64,000 bases of DNA from Streptomyces sp. CBMA152 (GTDB taxonomy: Bacteria; Actinomycetota; Actinomycetes; Streptomycetales; Streptomycetaceae). A program made the position numbers and the translations under genes. Shown here one piece after another: positions 26,022 to 33,922 of the stretch (the stretch's first letter is position 1; each line of letters starts with the position of its first letter). Location of the stretch: contig NZ_MECJ01000002.1 of NCBI RefSeq assembly GCF_014596475.1, positions 620,001 to 684,000 on the forward strand, written 5' to 3'. The notes under the pieces were generated by a model. That model saw only the letters and a list, made by a program, of their open reading frames with translations. It was not told the origin of the DNA and searched no databases.

Positions 26022-27467
26022 TCAGTCGGTCGGCGCCGCCGCCCGGTCGCTGCTCTCGATCGCGGCCGGGTGGACGGTCTCGGAGGGCGGGTTGACGGTG
26101 CGCCGCGCCCAGAGCCAGTACAGCGCCGAGGTGAACGCCAGCCCGACGATCCACGAGATGTCCGCGCCGTCGAGCTTCTTGGTGAGCGCGCCGGTGTACA
26201 GCTTGGTGGCCAGGAACGGGATCTGCACGGCGACGCCGACGACGTAGCAGGTCAGCGCCGTGACGTTCCAGCGCCCGTAGCGGCCGTCCGGGTCGTACAG
26301 GGCGGGGATGTCGACGCGTTCGCGGGAGAGCAGGTAGTAGTCGACCAGGTTGATCGCGCTCCACGGGGTGAACACGGTCAGGAGCAGCAGGACGAAGTTC
26401 TTGAAGTTGGTCAGGAAGTCGTCGCTGGCGGCGAGCGCGATGACCATGGACACCGCGATGAAGCCGACGATGTAGGCGGCGCGTACGGCGGCCGAGATGC
26501 GTGAGCGGCGGTCGAAGGCGGTGACGGTGGTCAGGATCGACATGAACCCGCCGTACGCGTTGAGGCAGTTGACGGTCAGCTTGCCGACCACGATCACCAG
26601 GTAGATGAGGAAGGCGAGGAACGCCGGGCCCGCCAGATCGCCGAGGAAGCCGACCTGGTCGGGCAGGAACGCGTCGCCGGCGACGGCCGCGGTGAGTGCG
26701 CCCAGCGTCATGGACCACTGGGATCCGATGACGGAACCGGCGAAGGTGGACCAGAAGGTCGCGCGGGTGCTGGTGTCGCGGGGCAGATAGCGCGAGTAGT
26801 CGGCGACGTAGGGGCCGAAGGTCAGCTGCCAGCCGGCCCCGAGTCCCACGGCGAGCAGGAACGTCGACGCCTCGAATCCCTTGTTGCCGATGTGCGCGCC
26901 GACGTCGTACTGCGTGAACAGCCGTATCAGCAGATAGCCGAGGCCGAGCGCGCCGACGACGGTCGCGATGCGGCCCGCGATGTGGATGAGGCGGTAGCCG
27001 GTGACGGCGACCACGGTGGTCAGCGCCCCGAAGACAAGGATCCCGGCGTCCGTGCCGATGTGCAGCAGCTTGGACATGGCCTGCCCGGCCAGCACGCTGC
27101 CGGTCGCGGCGAATCCGAGATACATGAGGATCACCAACAGCAGTGGCAGGACCGCGCCGTAGACGCCGAACTGCGCGCGGCTGGAGATCATCTGCGGTAC
27201 GCCGAGCCGTGGGCCCTGCGCGGAGTGCAGGGCCATCACGGCGCCGCCGAGCATGTTGCCGATCAGCAGCGCGGGTATCGCCCAGAGCGCGTCGGCGCCG
27301 AAGACGACCGACAGGGCGCCGTCGACGATGGCGGTGATCTGCATGTTGGCGCCGAACCACAGCGTGAACTGGCTGAGCGGCGTGCCGTGCCGCTCGGTCT
27401 CCGGGACGGCCTCGATGGTCCGCCGCTCCATCGCGAGGCGGTCCCCGGGGGTGTGTTGAACAGGCAT
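26022..27467 (-). CDS. NCS1-family purine/pyrimidine permease
   Basis: A 481-residue integral membrane transporter with about 12 helices and the NCS1 pattern (PLSQFTLWFGANMQITAIVDGAL at the first helix, then GPRLGVPQMISSRAQFG). Relatives import cytosine, purines, allantoin or hydantoin with sodium or protons; substrate not inferable. ATG at 27467 is preferred over 27593 because GAGAGG precedes it and the sequence upstream is unlike a permease N-terminus. It is preceded by a strong terminator and is monocistronic. Confidence 0.85.
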   Translation of the reverse strand: MPVQHTPGDRLAMERRTIEAVPETERHGTPLSQFTLWFGANMQITAIVDGALSVVFGADALWAIPALLIGNMLGGAVMALHSAQGPRLGVPQMISSRAQFGVYGAVLPLLLVILMYLGFAATGSVLAGQAMSKLLHIGTDAGILVFGALTTVVAVTGYRLIHIAGRIATVVGALGLGYLLIRLFTQYDVGAHIGNKGFEASTFLLAVGLGAGWQLTFGPYVADYSRYLPRDTSTRATFWSTFAGSVIGSQWSMTLGALTAAVAGDAFLPDQVGFLGDLAGPAFLAFLIYLVIVVGKLTVNCLNAYGGFMSILTTVTAFDRRSRISAAVRAAYIVGFIAVSMVIALAASDDFLTNFKNFVLLLLTVFTPWSAINLVDYYLLSRERVDIPALYDPDGRYGRWNVTALTCYVVGVAVQIPFLATKLYTGALTKKLDGADISWIVGLAFTSALYWLWARRTVNPPSETVHPAAIESSDRAAAPTD

Positions 27468-27631
27468 GGTGGTGACCTCTCCCCGCAGCTGTTCCGGCGC
27501 GTCAGGACGGACTCCGCCGTTGACCCAGGTTGGGTTGCGCCGAATCTGGCATGGGGATGAACAAACATCAAGATCTTGAATGGCAAATTTCATAACGGGG
27601 AGCCGTGCGCAGCGATCGGGTCACCGAAATG

Positions 27632-27665
27632 CCCCGTTCGGCCTCGTGGTCGAGGCCGAACGGGG
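27632..27665 (-). terminator. terminator of the ECF/Rieske/cupredoxin/phosphoesterase operon
   Basis: A perfect 15-bp stem (27632-27646 with 27651-27665) with a 4-base loop lies just beyond the phosphoesterase stop codon and before the NCS1 promoter. Confidence 0.85.
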
Positions 27666-27669
27666 TTCG

Positions 27670-28605
27670 TCAGGCCAGGGAGTGGTCCGTCACGGCCAGC
27701 GTCTTGTCGCCCCGCTGGTGTCGCACCTCTCGGATGCCGAGCGCCTGGCGCAGTTTGCCCGCGGGCAGCGTCACCGGAGCCGGGGCCGGCCCGTCGCCGG
27801 GATGGGGGAGCGGGTAGGCGGTGGTGGTGGCGCTGTGGAAGGTCACATTGCCCTCGACCTTGCTGAAGAGCTGGTGCACATGGCCGTTGAGGCAGGTCAC
27901 GGACGAGAAGCGACGCAGATACGCGAGCGCCTGCACGGCGTCGTCGGTGCCCCAGCCCCAGTTGGGGTACATCGCGAACAGCGGGATGTGGCTGAAGACC
28001 ACGATCGGGGTGTCGGCGGACAGACCGGCCACGTCCTTGCGGACGAAGTCCAGCTGATCGGTGCCCAGATGGCCGAGCTTCTTGAGATTGAGAGCGTTGA
28101 CCAGGGCGATGACGTGCACGCCTTTGATGTCGAAGCTGTACCAGCCGTCCCCGCGGCTGCCCGCGCCGAACGCGGCGCGGTACTTCTGGCCGGCGTCGTC
28201 GATGGCGTCGTGCTCACCGGGGACGGTGTGGGTGGAGCCGCCGTGCAGTCCCTTCATCATCTGCTTGACCTGATCGAACTGGCCGGGTGTGGCCAGATGG
28301 GTCAGATCACCGGTGTGCATCACGAAGTCGGGGCGTGCGGGCAGGGCGTTGACCTGGTCCACGGCGCGTGCGAACGAGTCGGTGACATCGGGGTTGGCCG
28401 TGCCGTGGAAACCGAGGTGGCTGTCGCTGAGCTGCGCGAACGTCAGGGTGTCCGGGCCGTTGGTCTTCTGCTCGTGTCCGCTGGATCCGGCCACGTGACT
28501 GTAGACCTCGCCCCCGGCCACGGTGAGGACGACGGCCGAGCCGAACCAGGCCGAGTGGCGCAGAAGTTGACGACGTGTCATACGGTGTGGAGAGTCGGCG
28601 TTCAC
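27670..28605 (-). CDS. Tat-exported metallophosphoesterase
   Basis: A 311-residue calcineurin-like phosphoesterase. The N-terminus holds TRRQLLR and a hydrophobic stretch, a twin-arginine (Tat) signal. Metal-binding motifs are DSHLG, GDLTH, GEHD (usually GNHD), FSHIPLF and NGHVH. The enzyme would hydrolyse phosphate esters outside the membrane. GTG at 28605 overlaps the upstream cupredoxin stop (GTGA), so the pair is coupled. GEHD instead of GNHD replaces the usual bridging Asn and may lower or alter activity. Last gene of the ECF operon. Confidence 0.85.
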   Translation of the reverse strand: MNADSPHRMTRRQLLRHSAWFGSAVVLTVAGGEVYSHVAGSSGHEQKTNGPDTLTFAQLSDSHLGFHGTANPDVTDSFARAVDQVNALPARPDFVMHTGDLTHLATPGQFDQVKQMMKGLHGGSTHTVPGEHDAIDDAGQKYRAAFGAGSRGDGWYSFDIKGVHVIALVNALNLKKLGHLGTDQLDFVRKDVAGLSADTPIVVFSHIPLFAMYPNWGWGTDDAVQALAYLRRFSSVTCLNGHVHQLFSKVEGNVTFHSATTTAYPLPHPGDGPAPAPVTLPAGKLRQALGIREVRHQRGDKTLAVTDHSLA

Positions 28606-29072
28606 GGTCGCACCACCACGCTGGCGTGCATGAAGGGGTGGATGGTGCAGAAATACGTATAGGTGCCGGCCTTGGTGAAGGTGTACCGGTAGACCCCGCC
28701 CGTGTCGAGCGGCGGGGAGTGGAGCGGGCCACCGTGGTCGGCGGTGACCGTGTGCGGCTCGTCGTCGGCGTTGGTCCAGGTGACCGTGGTACCCACCGAG
28801 ACGGTGAGGGTCGCCGGGGCGAACGCGAAGCTCTTCACGGCGACGGCGGTGACCGTGGAGGACGGCGCGGAGGCGGCGGGCGTTCCACCGCCGCCTCCGG
28901 CCGTCGCGGAGCCCCGCTGGGTCGTCGACGCGGGCATGCCGGACATCTTCATTCCCCCGTTCCCGGCATTCGTCGACGTCCCGCAGGAGGCCAGCAGCCC
29001 CAGCGCTGCGGCTGTGGCAGCGAACACCGCGCCCCGCTGGGCGACTCGGCGCCGGATCACAGCTGTTCGCAT
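28602..29072 (-). CDS. cupredoxin-domain lipoprotein
   Basis: A 156-residue lipoprotein with lipobox LLASC (Cys30), a Met/His-rich low-complexity linker (GGMKMSGMP) and a C-terminal plastocyanin/azurin-like domain. Copper ligands are the His in DEPHTV, then Cys, His and Met in YFCTIHPFMHAS, which fits a type-1 copper site. It may carry electrons or bind copper at the outer face of the membrane. It is separated by 91 bases from the Rieske gene upstream and overlaps the phosphoesterase start by 4 bases. Confidence 0.85.
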   Translation of the reverse strand: MRTAVIRRRVAQRGAVFAATAAALGLLASCGTSTNAGNGGMKMSGMPASTTQRGSATAGGGGGTPAASAPSSTVTAVAVKSFAFAPATLTVSVGTTVTWTNADDEPHTVTADHGGPLHSPPLDTGGVYRYTFTKAGTYTYFCTIHPFMHASVVVRP

Positions 29073-29144
29073 TGGATTCCCCCGTCCGGCCCGTCCAGAA
29101 GACGGGGCCTTTGTTCCGGCCCCTCTGATACGGACCGTGTGCCG

Positions 29145-29163
29145 GCCCCGCCGCTCGCGGGGC
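29145..29163 (-). terminator. short hairpin between Rieske and cupredoxin genes
   Basis: GCCCCGC (29145-29151) and GCGGGGC (29157-29163) form a 7-bp stem with a 5-base loop directly after the Rieske stop. It may attenuate transcription between the two parts of the operon. Confidence 0.4.
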
Positions 29164-29868
29164 TCACCCTTGGATAGGCGACGGGGTTACGCCGCCGCCC
29201 ACGGGCACGTACACCTGCACCGCGCCCTGCGCCTCCCGTACGGCGATCCGGGGGAGCGCGGGCAACGGCCGGTCGAACTGGTGGTGGACCACCTCGCCGG
29301 TGAGCGCGAACACCGAGTTGTGGCACGGGCAGGCGAGCCGTTCGGCCGCCCGGTCGAGCACCAGGCGGCAGCCCTGGTGCGTACAGACCCCCGACACCGC
29401 GCGCAGCCGCCCGTCGAGGCGGGCGACGAACCCGGTGACGGCGCCGGTGTCGAAGGCGCGCACAGTGCCGTGCGGCAGCTCGTCACTGGTGGCCACGGTG
29501 TGCCAACTACCCACGTTTGGCTGGAGAGTTGACACCTCGGGAGCGCTCTCCTCGGGGTTCTGGAGCAGGGTGCGATCGACGAGGACCGCGGCGCCGGCGG
29601 CCGCTGCGGCGAGCGAGGCGCCCCGGACGAACCTTCTGCGGGTGCCTCCCTTCGGGACGTGGCCATCCTCGTCCAGCTGGGCCGCCAGGCGCTCGTGCAG
29701 AGCGGCCACGAACTCCTCGCTCGGGGCACCGGCACCGGGGCGCGCGGCGCGCAGGGTGATCGCCGTGGCGATTTCCGCGGCGTCCTCGGGACGCGCCCGG
29801 AACGGTTTGGGGCGGCGCGAGCGCAGCAGAGCCTCGATGTACTTCTCGGCCTCGTCGTCCACCGTCAC
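29164..29868 (-). CDS. Rieske [2Fe-2S] domain protein with Tat signal
   Basis: A 234-residue protein. A cytoplasmic N-terminal segment (about 75 residues, acidic then basic) precedes TRRRFVRG and a hydrophobic Ala-rich helix, a Tat signal-anchor. The C-terminal Rieske domain has CTHQGC (near residue 160) and CPCHNS (near 180), the four cluster ligands (Cys, His, Cys, His). The long N-terminal cytosolic region before the Tat-like helix is unusual and resembles anti-sigma N-termini, but no zinc motif is seen. GTG at 29868 overlaps the sigma-factor stop by 4 bases. Possible anti-sigma/redox sensor role: inference. Confidence 0.85.
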   Translation of the reverse strand: MTVDDEAEKYIEALLRSRRPKPFRARPEDAAEIATAITLRAARPGAGAPSEEFVAALHERLAAQLDEDGHVPKGGTRRRFVRGASLAAAAAGAAVLVDRTLLQNPEESAPEVSTLQPNVGSWHTVATSDELPHGTVRAFDTGAVTGFVARLDGRLRAVSGVCTHQGCRLVLDRAAERLACPCHNSVFALTGEVVHHQFDRPLPALPRIAVREAQGAVQVYVPVGGGVTPSPIQG

Positions 29869-30452
29869 CCCTCCGTCTCTTCCAGCCGGGTCGCCACCAG
29901 CGCGGCGTGCCGCAGCGCCCGGTACTGGAGCACCTTCGCGTTGCCGACGGTCACACCGAGCTCCGCGGCCGCCTCCTTCAGCGAACTGGCGTCCAGGAAA
30001 CGCAGTTCGAGGATGCGACGGTAGCGGTCGGGCAGCGCGTCCAGGATGCTCCGGGCACGGCGCGGCACGTCGGAGGGGGCCTCCTCGGGATCCGGCTCCT
30101 GCTGGGGGTGCTCCTCGGGCAGGTGGGTGACCTCGATGCCGAGGACGCGCCGCCAGTGCGAGGCGAGCACGGTACGCGCGGTCGCCAGCAGATACGCGCG
30201 GACCTCGGGGACGGTGGCCGACGTCCGCAACGGGCGCAGCGCCGCGAGGAAGACCTCGGTGGTGAGGTCCTCGGCGTCGGCGCGGTTGCCGACCTTCGAG
30301 AACATCACCCGGTAGATCCGGTCCACGTTGTCCCGGTAGATCGCCTCCCAGTCGGCGTACGTCTCACCGCCGACAAGGCTGAGCCGGGACGCACCGGGCC
30401 TCCCGCGCGCCCCCGGCCCACGCCCGGGCTCCTTCGACCGGCGTACCGCCAT
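29865..30452 (-). CDS. ECF-family RNA polymerase sigma factor
   Basis: A 195-residue group 4 sigma factor. Region 2 (WEAIYRDNVDRIYRVMFSKVGNRADAEDLTTEVFLAAL) and region 4 (LDALPDRYRRILELRFLDASSLKEAAAELGVTVGNAKVLQYRALRHAA) are both present and intact. A short basic N-terminal extension precedes region 2. It is first in an operon with a Rieske protein, a cupredoxin lipoprotein and a Tat metallophosphoesterase, all acting at the membrane. The Rieske protein is the best candidate for a partner that senses redox state. Confidence 0.9.
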   Translation of the reverse strand: MAVRRSKEPGRGPGARGRPGASRLSLVGGETYADWEAIYRDNVDRIYRVMFSKVGNRADAEDLTTEVFLAALRPLRTSATVPEVRAYLLATARTVLASHWRRVLGIEVTHLPEEHPQQEPDPEEAPSDVPRRARSILDALPDRYRRILELRFLDASSLKEAAAELGVTVGNAKVLQYRALRHAALVATRLEETEG

Positions 30453-30570
30453 GTCCCACCGCTTCGGCTCGCTCGCTCGGGGGCCAGCCCCGCTTCACCT
30501 ACAAGTAGCGCCCCGGGTTACGGAGTTGAAAACCCGCCGGGCGTCCAAAGACGGCGTGAGGAGCGTGGTG

Positions 30571-31011
30571 TCAGCGGCCCTGGATGTTGCGGACGACCGT
30601 CCAGGCCAGCGCCGTGGTGAGGATGAGCGCGGCTCCACGGGGGCCGATCGGCAACCGGTAGCGCCGGCCTCGCAGACCGGCCGCTGCCCAGCGGCCGTAC
30701 GCGACGACGGCGAAGGGGAGAGCGACGAAGACGACGGGATTGGCGCGGAATGCGGCGCCCCACTCGCCGTGGAGTATCTCGTACGTCATCCGAGTGCCGC
30801 CGCAGGCCGGGCAGTTGAGCCCCGTCAACCAGTGGAACGGGCACCGGGGCAGCGCCTGCCCCGGGTCGTAGGGGCTGTGGCCGTGGAGGTAGAGCAGGCC
30901 GGCCGCACCGGCGAGGGTGACGGCGGCGGGCAGCACGGCCGGGTGCACACGGAAGCGGTGCCGGGGGAGGGAGTCCCCCGGCACCGCTTCCGGAACGGCG
31001 TGGTCAGCCAC
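30571..31011 (-). CDS. DUF2752 membrane protein
   Basis: A 146-residue membrane protein. The signature CPFHWLTGLNCPACGGTR, followed by hydrophobic helices, is typical of DUF2752; the paired Cys-rich segment may bind a metal or form a disulfide. Three to four hydrophobic segments are visible. It overlaps the end of the TM2 gene by 8 bases, so the two are co-translated. Function unknown. Confidence 0.85.
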   Translation of the reverse strand: MADHAVPEAVPGDSLPRHRFRVHPAVLPAAVTLAGAAGLLYLHGHSPYDPGQALPRCPFHWLTGLNCPACGGTRMTYEILHGEWGAAFRANPVVFVALPFAVVAYGRWAAAGLRGRRYRLPIGPRGAALILTTALAWTVVRNIQGR

Positions 31012-31309
31012 GCAGCACGAGCCCCTGCGCGTCGGTCTTGTTGTTGCTGACCAGGAACACGATCCCGTCGATCAGCGCCCAGATGCCGAGCCCACCGCAG
31101 GTGAACAGCTGGGCGAGGGCCATGCCGACGTGGCCGGTGTAGAAACGGCCGATGCCGAAGGTGCCGAGGAAGAGCTGGAGCACGCCCGCGACGATCTTCG
31201 ACTTCTCCGAGTACGGGCGGCCGTAGGGGTCGTAGCCGTACGGAGTCGGGGCGGGCGGCAGCGAGCCGGGCTGCGGGGGGCCGTACGGGTGGGGGTACTG
31301 GTCGCTCAT
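31004..31309 (-). CDS. TM2-domain membrane protein
   Basis: A 101-residue protein with a Pro/Tyr-rich N-terminus (YPHPYGPPQPGSLPP) and the TM2 hallmark VAGVLQLFLGTFGIGRFYTGHVG followed by GGLGIWALIDGIVFLV. TM2 proteins have two helices and are linked to stress and membrane processes. ATG at 31309 is chosen because the TM2 family starts with this Pro/Tyr-rich segment. It precedes the DUF2752 gene in the same operon. Confidence 0.85.
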   Translation of the reverse strand: MSDQYPHPYGPPQPGSLPPAPTPYGYDPYGRPYSEKSKIVAGVLQLFLGTFGIGRFYTGHVGMALAQLFTCGGLGIWALIDGIVFLVSNNKTDAQGLVLRG

Positions 31310-31430
31310 GAAGTGTTCGCTCTCGGGGACGGGGTGACGGGCCGGGTCCCGGGCAGGGCCAGTGGGCCGGACCGTCTTGATCAAACACCCCATCATCTGT
31401 TCGCCCCGCTTGGCCCTTTGTGCGGCGAAG

Positions 31431-31459
31431 GTCCCGAAAGGCCGGGACTTTGGTCCCCA
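31431..31459. promoter_or_regulatory. GGGAC/GTCCC inverted repeats upstream of the TM2 gene (DosR/OsdR-like box?)
   Basis: GTCCCG (31431-31436) pairs with CGGGAC (31443-31448), and GGGAC-tttg-GTCCC (31445-31458) forms a second palindrome. GGGAC-N4-GTCCC recalls the DosR/OsdR box (GGGACTnnAGTCCC) of dormancy regulons. This gap of about 380 bases (31310-31690) otherwise shows nothing but promoter-like sequence. Match is by eye only. Confidence 0.4.
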
Positions 31460-31690
31460 ATGGGCAGCGGGCCGGGGAAGAGGTCGTTCGGCCGAGGGTG
31501 GTGGGGACAGCTGGTCCGGTCTGGTGTGCCTGACTGGTTGTCAGTGTCGGTGGCTCTCGCGGGCGTACCCCTCAGCGCGGCCTCGCCCCCACCCGCGCAG
31601 CCGCGTGACCACCGGCGCGGCTTGTCATGAGCCCATCCCTCACCAGCGGGTAGGCTGCTCAGCGCACGTGCACCACACTGGGGATTCCGT

Positions 31691-31947
31691 ATGAGCGACG
31701 ACAAAGCCCCGAACCGTCCCAGCTACCGCTGTCGCCGGACGAGCTGAAGCGGCACCACTCCGAATGGCTCGCCGGTATCACCAAGGCCCCACCCGCCGAC
31801 AGTTACGTGGACCCCCTCACCCCGGTCCCTCTGCGTCCGAGCCCGCCGCTCACCGGCTCGCCCTTCCTCAAGCCGCCGCTCCAGGGCCCGTCCCTCCAGG
31901 GCTCGCCACTCGCGGCGAACGCGAATACCACGACGGCGACCGGATGA
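31691..31947 (+). pseudogene. small ORF frameshifted after its start codon
   Basis: ATG 31691 (GGGGA upstream) reads MSDDKAPNRP and soon stops. One frame over, an uninterrupted frame reads PEPSQLPLSPDELKRHHSEWLAG and on to a Pro/Leu-rich end with TGA 31945-31947, which overlaps the next gene's ATG (ATGA). Adding one base in the CCCC run near 31707-31710 gives one protein (MSDDKAPEPSQLPLSPDELK...). A sequencing error or real indel explains it. No start codon exists in the second frame after the TAG at 31651. Family unknown. Confidence 0.55.
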
Positions 31948-32366
31948 CCGAGCTGATCAAGTCCAGCGTGAGCATGAAGCAGCTGCGGGCGGACACCCTC
32001 GCCAACTGGCGTGCGGACGGGAACGACGAGGGCACCGTCAGCTACTCCATCTCCAAGGGCGGAAAGGTCGGCGCCCTCGAAAAGCTCGTCCTCACCGACA
32101 TACCGGCGATCGCCACCGGCGACCCGGACCACCTGGGCGAGGCGTTCGTCGGCTCGTACTCCCTCGACTACTCGGTGAAGGGCCAGGACCCCGACGGCTC
32201 CCTCGTCGTCGAGTACACGCTCAACAACAAGACCAGCAACGAATCCTTCCTCCACTTCGTCGGCTACTACGACTGGCTGAAGAAGACGAACCGGGAGCAC
32301 GGCGTCTTCTCCACCATCGGACAGCAGATGACCTGGACCGAACGCATCCCGGCAGCAGGGAAGTAG
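31944..32366 (+). CDS. protein of unknown function coupled to the frameshifted ORF
   Basis: A 140-residue predicted cytoplasmic protein with no signal peptide. It is beta-rich (EGTVSYSISKGGKVGALEKLVLTD; GSLVVEYTLNNKTSNESFLHFVGYYDWL) and ends with TERIPAAGK. Its ATG overlaps the previous stop (ATGA). It precedes a lipoprotein gene by four bases, so the three form an operon. The repeated polar strands resemble DUF-type extracellular or polymorphic-toxin accessory proteins, but no family is recognised. Confidence 0.65.
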   Translation: MTELIKSSVSMKQLRADTLANWRADGNDEGTVSYSISKGGKVGALEKLVLTDIPAIATGDPDHLGEAFVGSYSLDYSVKGQDPDGSLVVEYTLNNKTSNESFLHFVGYYDWLKKTNREHGVFSTIGQQMTWTERIPAAGK

Positions 32367-32370
32367 CACC

Positions 32371-32844
32371 GTGCACCACCATTCCCGACGCGCTCTCGGG
32401 GCCGTCGCCGCCCTCGTGGTCCTCGCCGCCACGCTCACCGCCTGCGGTTCCGACGCCCTGAAGCGCTGCGTCCCGGTCCCCGTGAAGTCCGCTGCGCCCG
32501 GCGACCTGGTCGGACGTTACGAGGGTGCGCACGAGGCCGACGGAGTGCGCCTCACGCTGTCCTCGGGCGGCGCCATGCGGGCGGAGAAGTGGCCCACCGG
32601 CGACTACCACCGTGCCGAGCTGGGCAACACGTTCAACGGCTCCGGCACCTGGGAGATCGAGCCGGCCACGGCGTCGAACGACCGCGCGCTGCTGCGTCTG
32701 CACTTCACCAAGCCCGCCCTGTTCCTCAAGGGCGACACCCTCGACAAACTCACCATCGGCATCGACAGCACCCGCACGGACCTCTACCAGGACTTCGACC
32801 CCGACGTCTGCCCCGACTTCCGCCTCCAGCTCCAAAAGCCCTGA
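32371..32844 (+). CDS. lipoprotein of unknown function
   Basis: A 157-residue lipoprotein with lipobox LTAC (Cys25). The mature part is beta-rich (VGRYEGAHEADGVRLTLSSGG; GSGTWEIEPATASNDRALLRL), with Cys in LKRCVPVPV and DVCPDFRL that could pair. It starts with GTG four bases after the previous gene. Its pattern (GTYEG-like strand, then GTWxI strand) is common in Streptomyces surface lipoproteins, but no function is known. Confidence 0.75.
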   Translation: MHHHSRRALGAVAALVVLAATLTACGSDALKRCVPVPVKSAAPGDLVGRYEGAHEADGVRLTLSSGGAMRAEKWPTGDYHRAELGNTFNGSGTWEIEPATASNDRALLRLHFTKPALFLKGDTLDKLTIGIDSTRTDLYQDFDPDVCPDFRLQLQKP

Positions 32845-32949
32845 CCGATGGCTGTGTGCAACCTTCGGGGCGGATCACCGGTCCGGACCGGCGTGAGAAG
32901 AGGCTTGGGCAGCCGGCTACGGTCCGGCCGGGTCCAGCAGGCCAGGTGA

Positions 32950-33756
32950 TCAGCCGACGCCGACGAAGGCGCCGTCGGTGAGCACCGGCACCACATGACT
33001 GACGTTCAACTCCGTGGCAACAGCGACGTCATCGGCGAACCCACCCTCACCGAGCTCGCGCCCGGACGAACTGGAGGTGACAGCGGCGGCGGGATCCGGG
33101 GTCCCGGTGAAGGCCACCGCGGCCATGGCCGCCTCTGGCGAAGGCAACTCACCGCCGAGCGCAAGCAACTCGGCGATCACCGCTCCGGCGCCGAGCAGGT
33201 CCTCAAGCGCCGGCCGGAGACTGCCGTCGGGCCAGCGTTCACCCGCGGCAATCACTCCGACAGGATGTTCTACGGTCCCGTAACCGTGAGCGCTCAGCCA
33301 CTGTCCGACAGCGGTCGCGTTCCGCAACGAGGCGGCGACCACGGTGACGTCGTCACCGGCCGCGGCGGCGATCGCCGACCCGTTGGGCGACGGCAGCACC
33401 AGCCGCGGAGTGAACGGGGCACGTCGCAGCGCGGCCGGAGACAGCGACCACGGTGAAACCTCGCTCACCGCACGCCGTCCCACCGCCAAAGCGGCGCCCA
33501 CCTGCTCGGCGAATACCGCAGCGGACTCGTCCCGCCAGCGATAGGGGAACACCCGGGTCCCCGCCTCGACCGCGACGGTCACCGACGTGGTGAACGACAG
33601 CACGTCGACAACCACCAGACAGGCGACCTCACCCGCCAGCCGCTCCGCCCCCACCGGGCCCCACTCGACGCGTACACCATGACCAGCCTGCGCAAAGACG
33701 CGTGCTGGTCCCGTTTCGGACGGAACAGCGGGCGGGACGGGCGACGGTTGATCCAT
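32950..33756 (-). CDS. ComB-like (2-phosphosulfolactate phosphatase family) protein
   Basis: A 268-residue protein of the ComB family. Family features are the VVVDVLSFTTSVTVAVEAGTRVFPY segment, RLVLPSPNGSAIAAAA, ASLRNATAVGQWL and the terminal LNVSHVVPVL. In methanogens, ComB dephosphorylates 2-phosphosulfolactate in coenzyme M synthesis; actinobacterial members must do something else, and their substrate is unknown. ATG at 33756 (MDQPS) is preferred over 33777. It stands alone between two convergent or divergent neighbours. Confidence 0.8.
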   Translation of the reverse strand: MDQPSPVPPAVPSETGPARVFAQAGHGVRVEWGPVGAERLAGEVACLVVVDVLSFTTSVTVAVEAGTRVFPYRWRDESAAVFAEQVGAALAVGRRAVSEVSPWSLSPAALRRAPFTPRLVLPSPNGSAIAAAAGDDVTVVAASLRNATAVGQWLSAHGYGTVEHPVGVIAAGERWPDGSLRPALEDLLGAGAVIAELLALGGELPSPEAAMAAVAFTGTPDPAAAVTSSSSGRELGEGGFADDVAVATELNVSHVVPVLTDGAFVGVG

Positions 33757-33922
33757 CCGCCCATCCTGCCGTGACACGACACCGGCCGCACACGGATATT
33801 CGTGCCCGTGCCGCGAGCCCCTTCCCTTGTGGGTCAGATCACAGTTGAGGTTGACCTCGGGTCAGGGTGGAGGCTCATCGCATCGGCACGGCGCCGACAA
33901 CGATGCGAAGGAGTCAACCATC

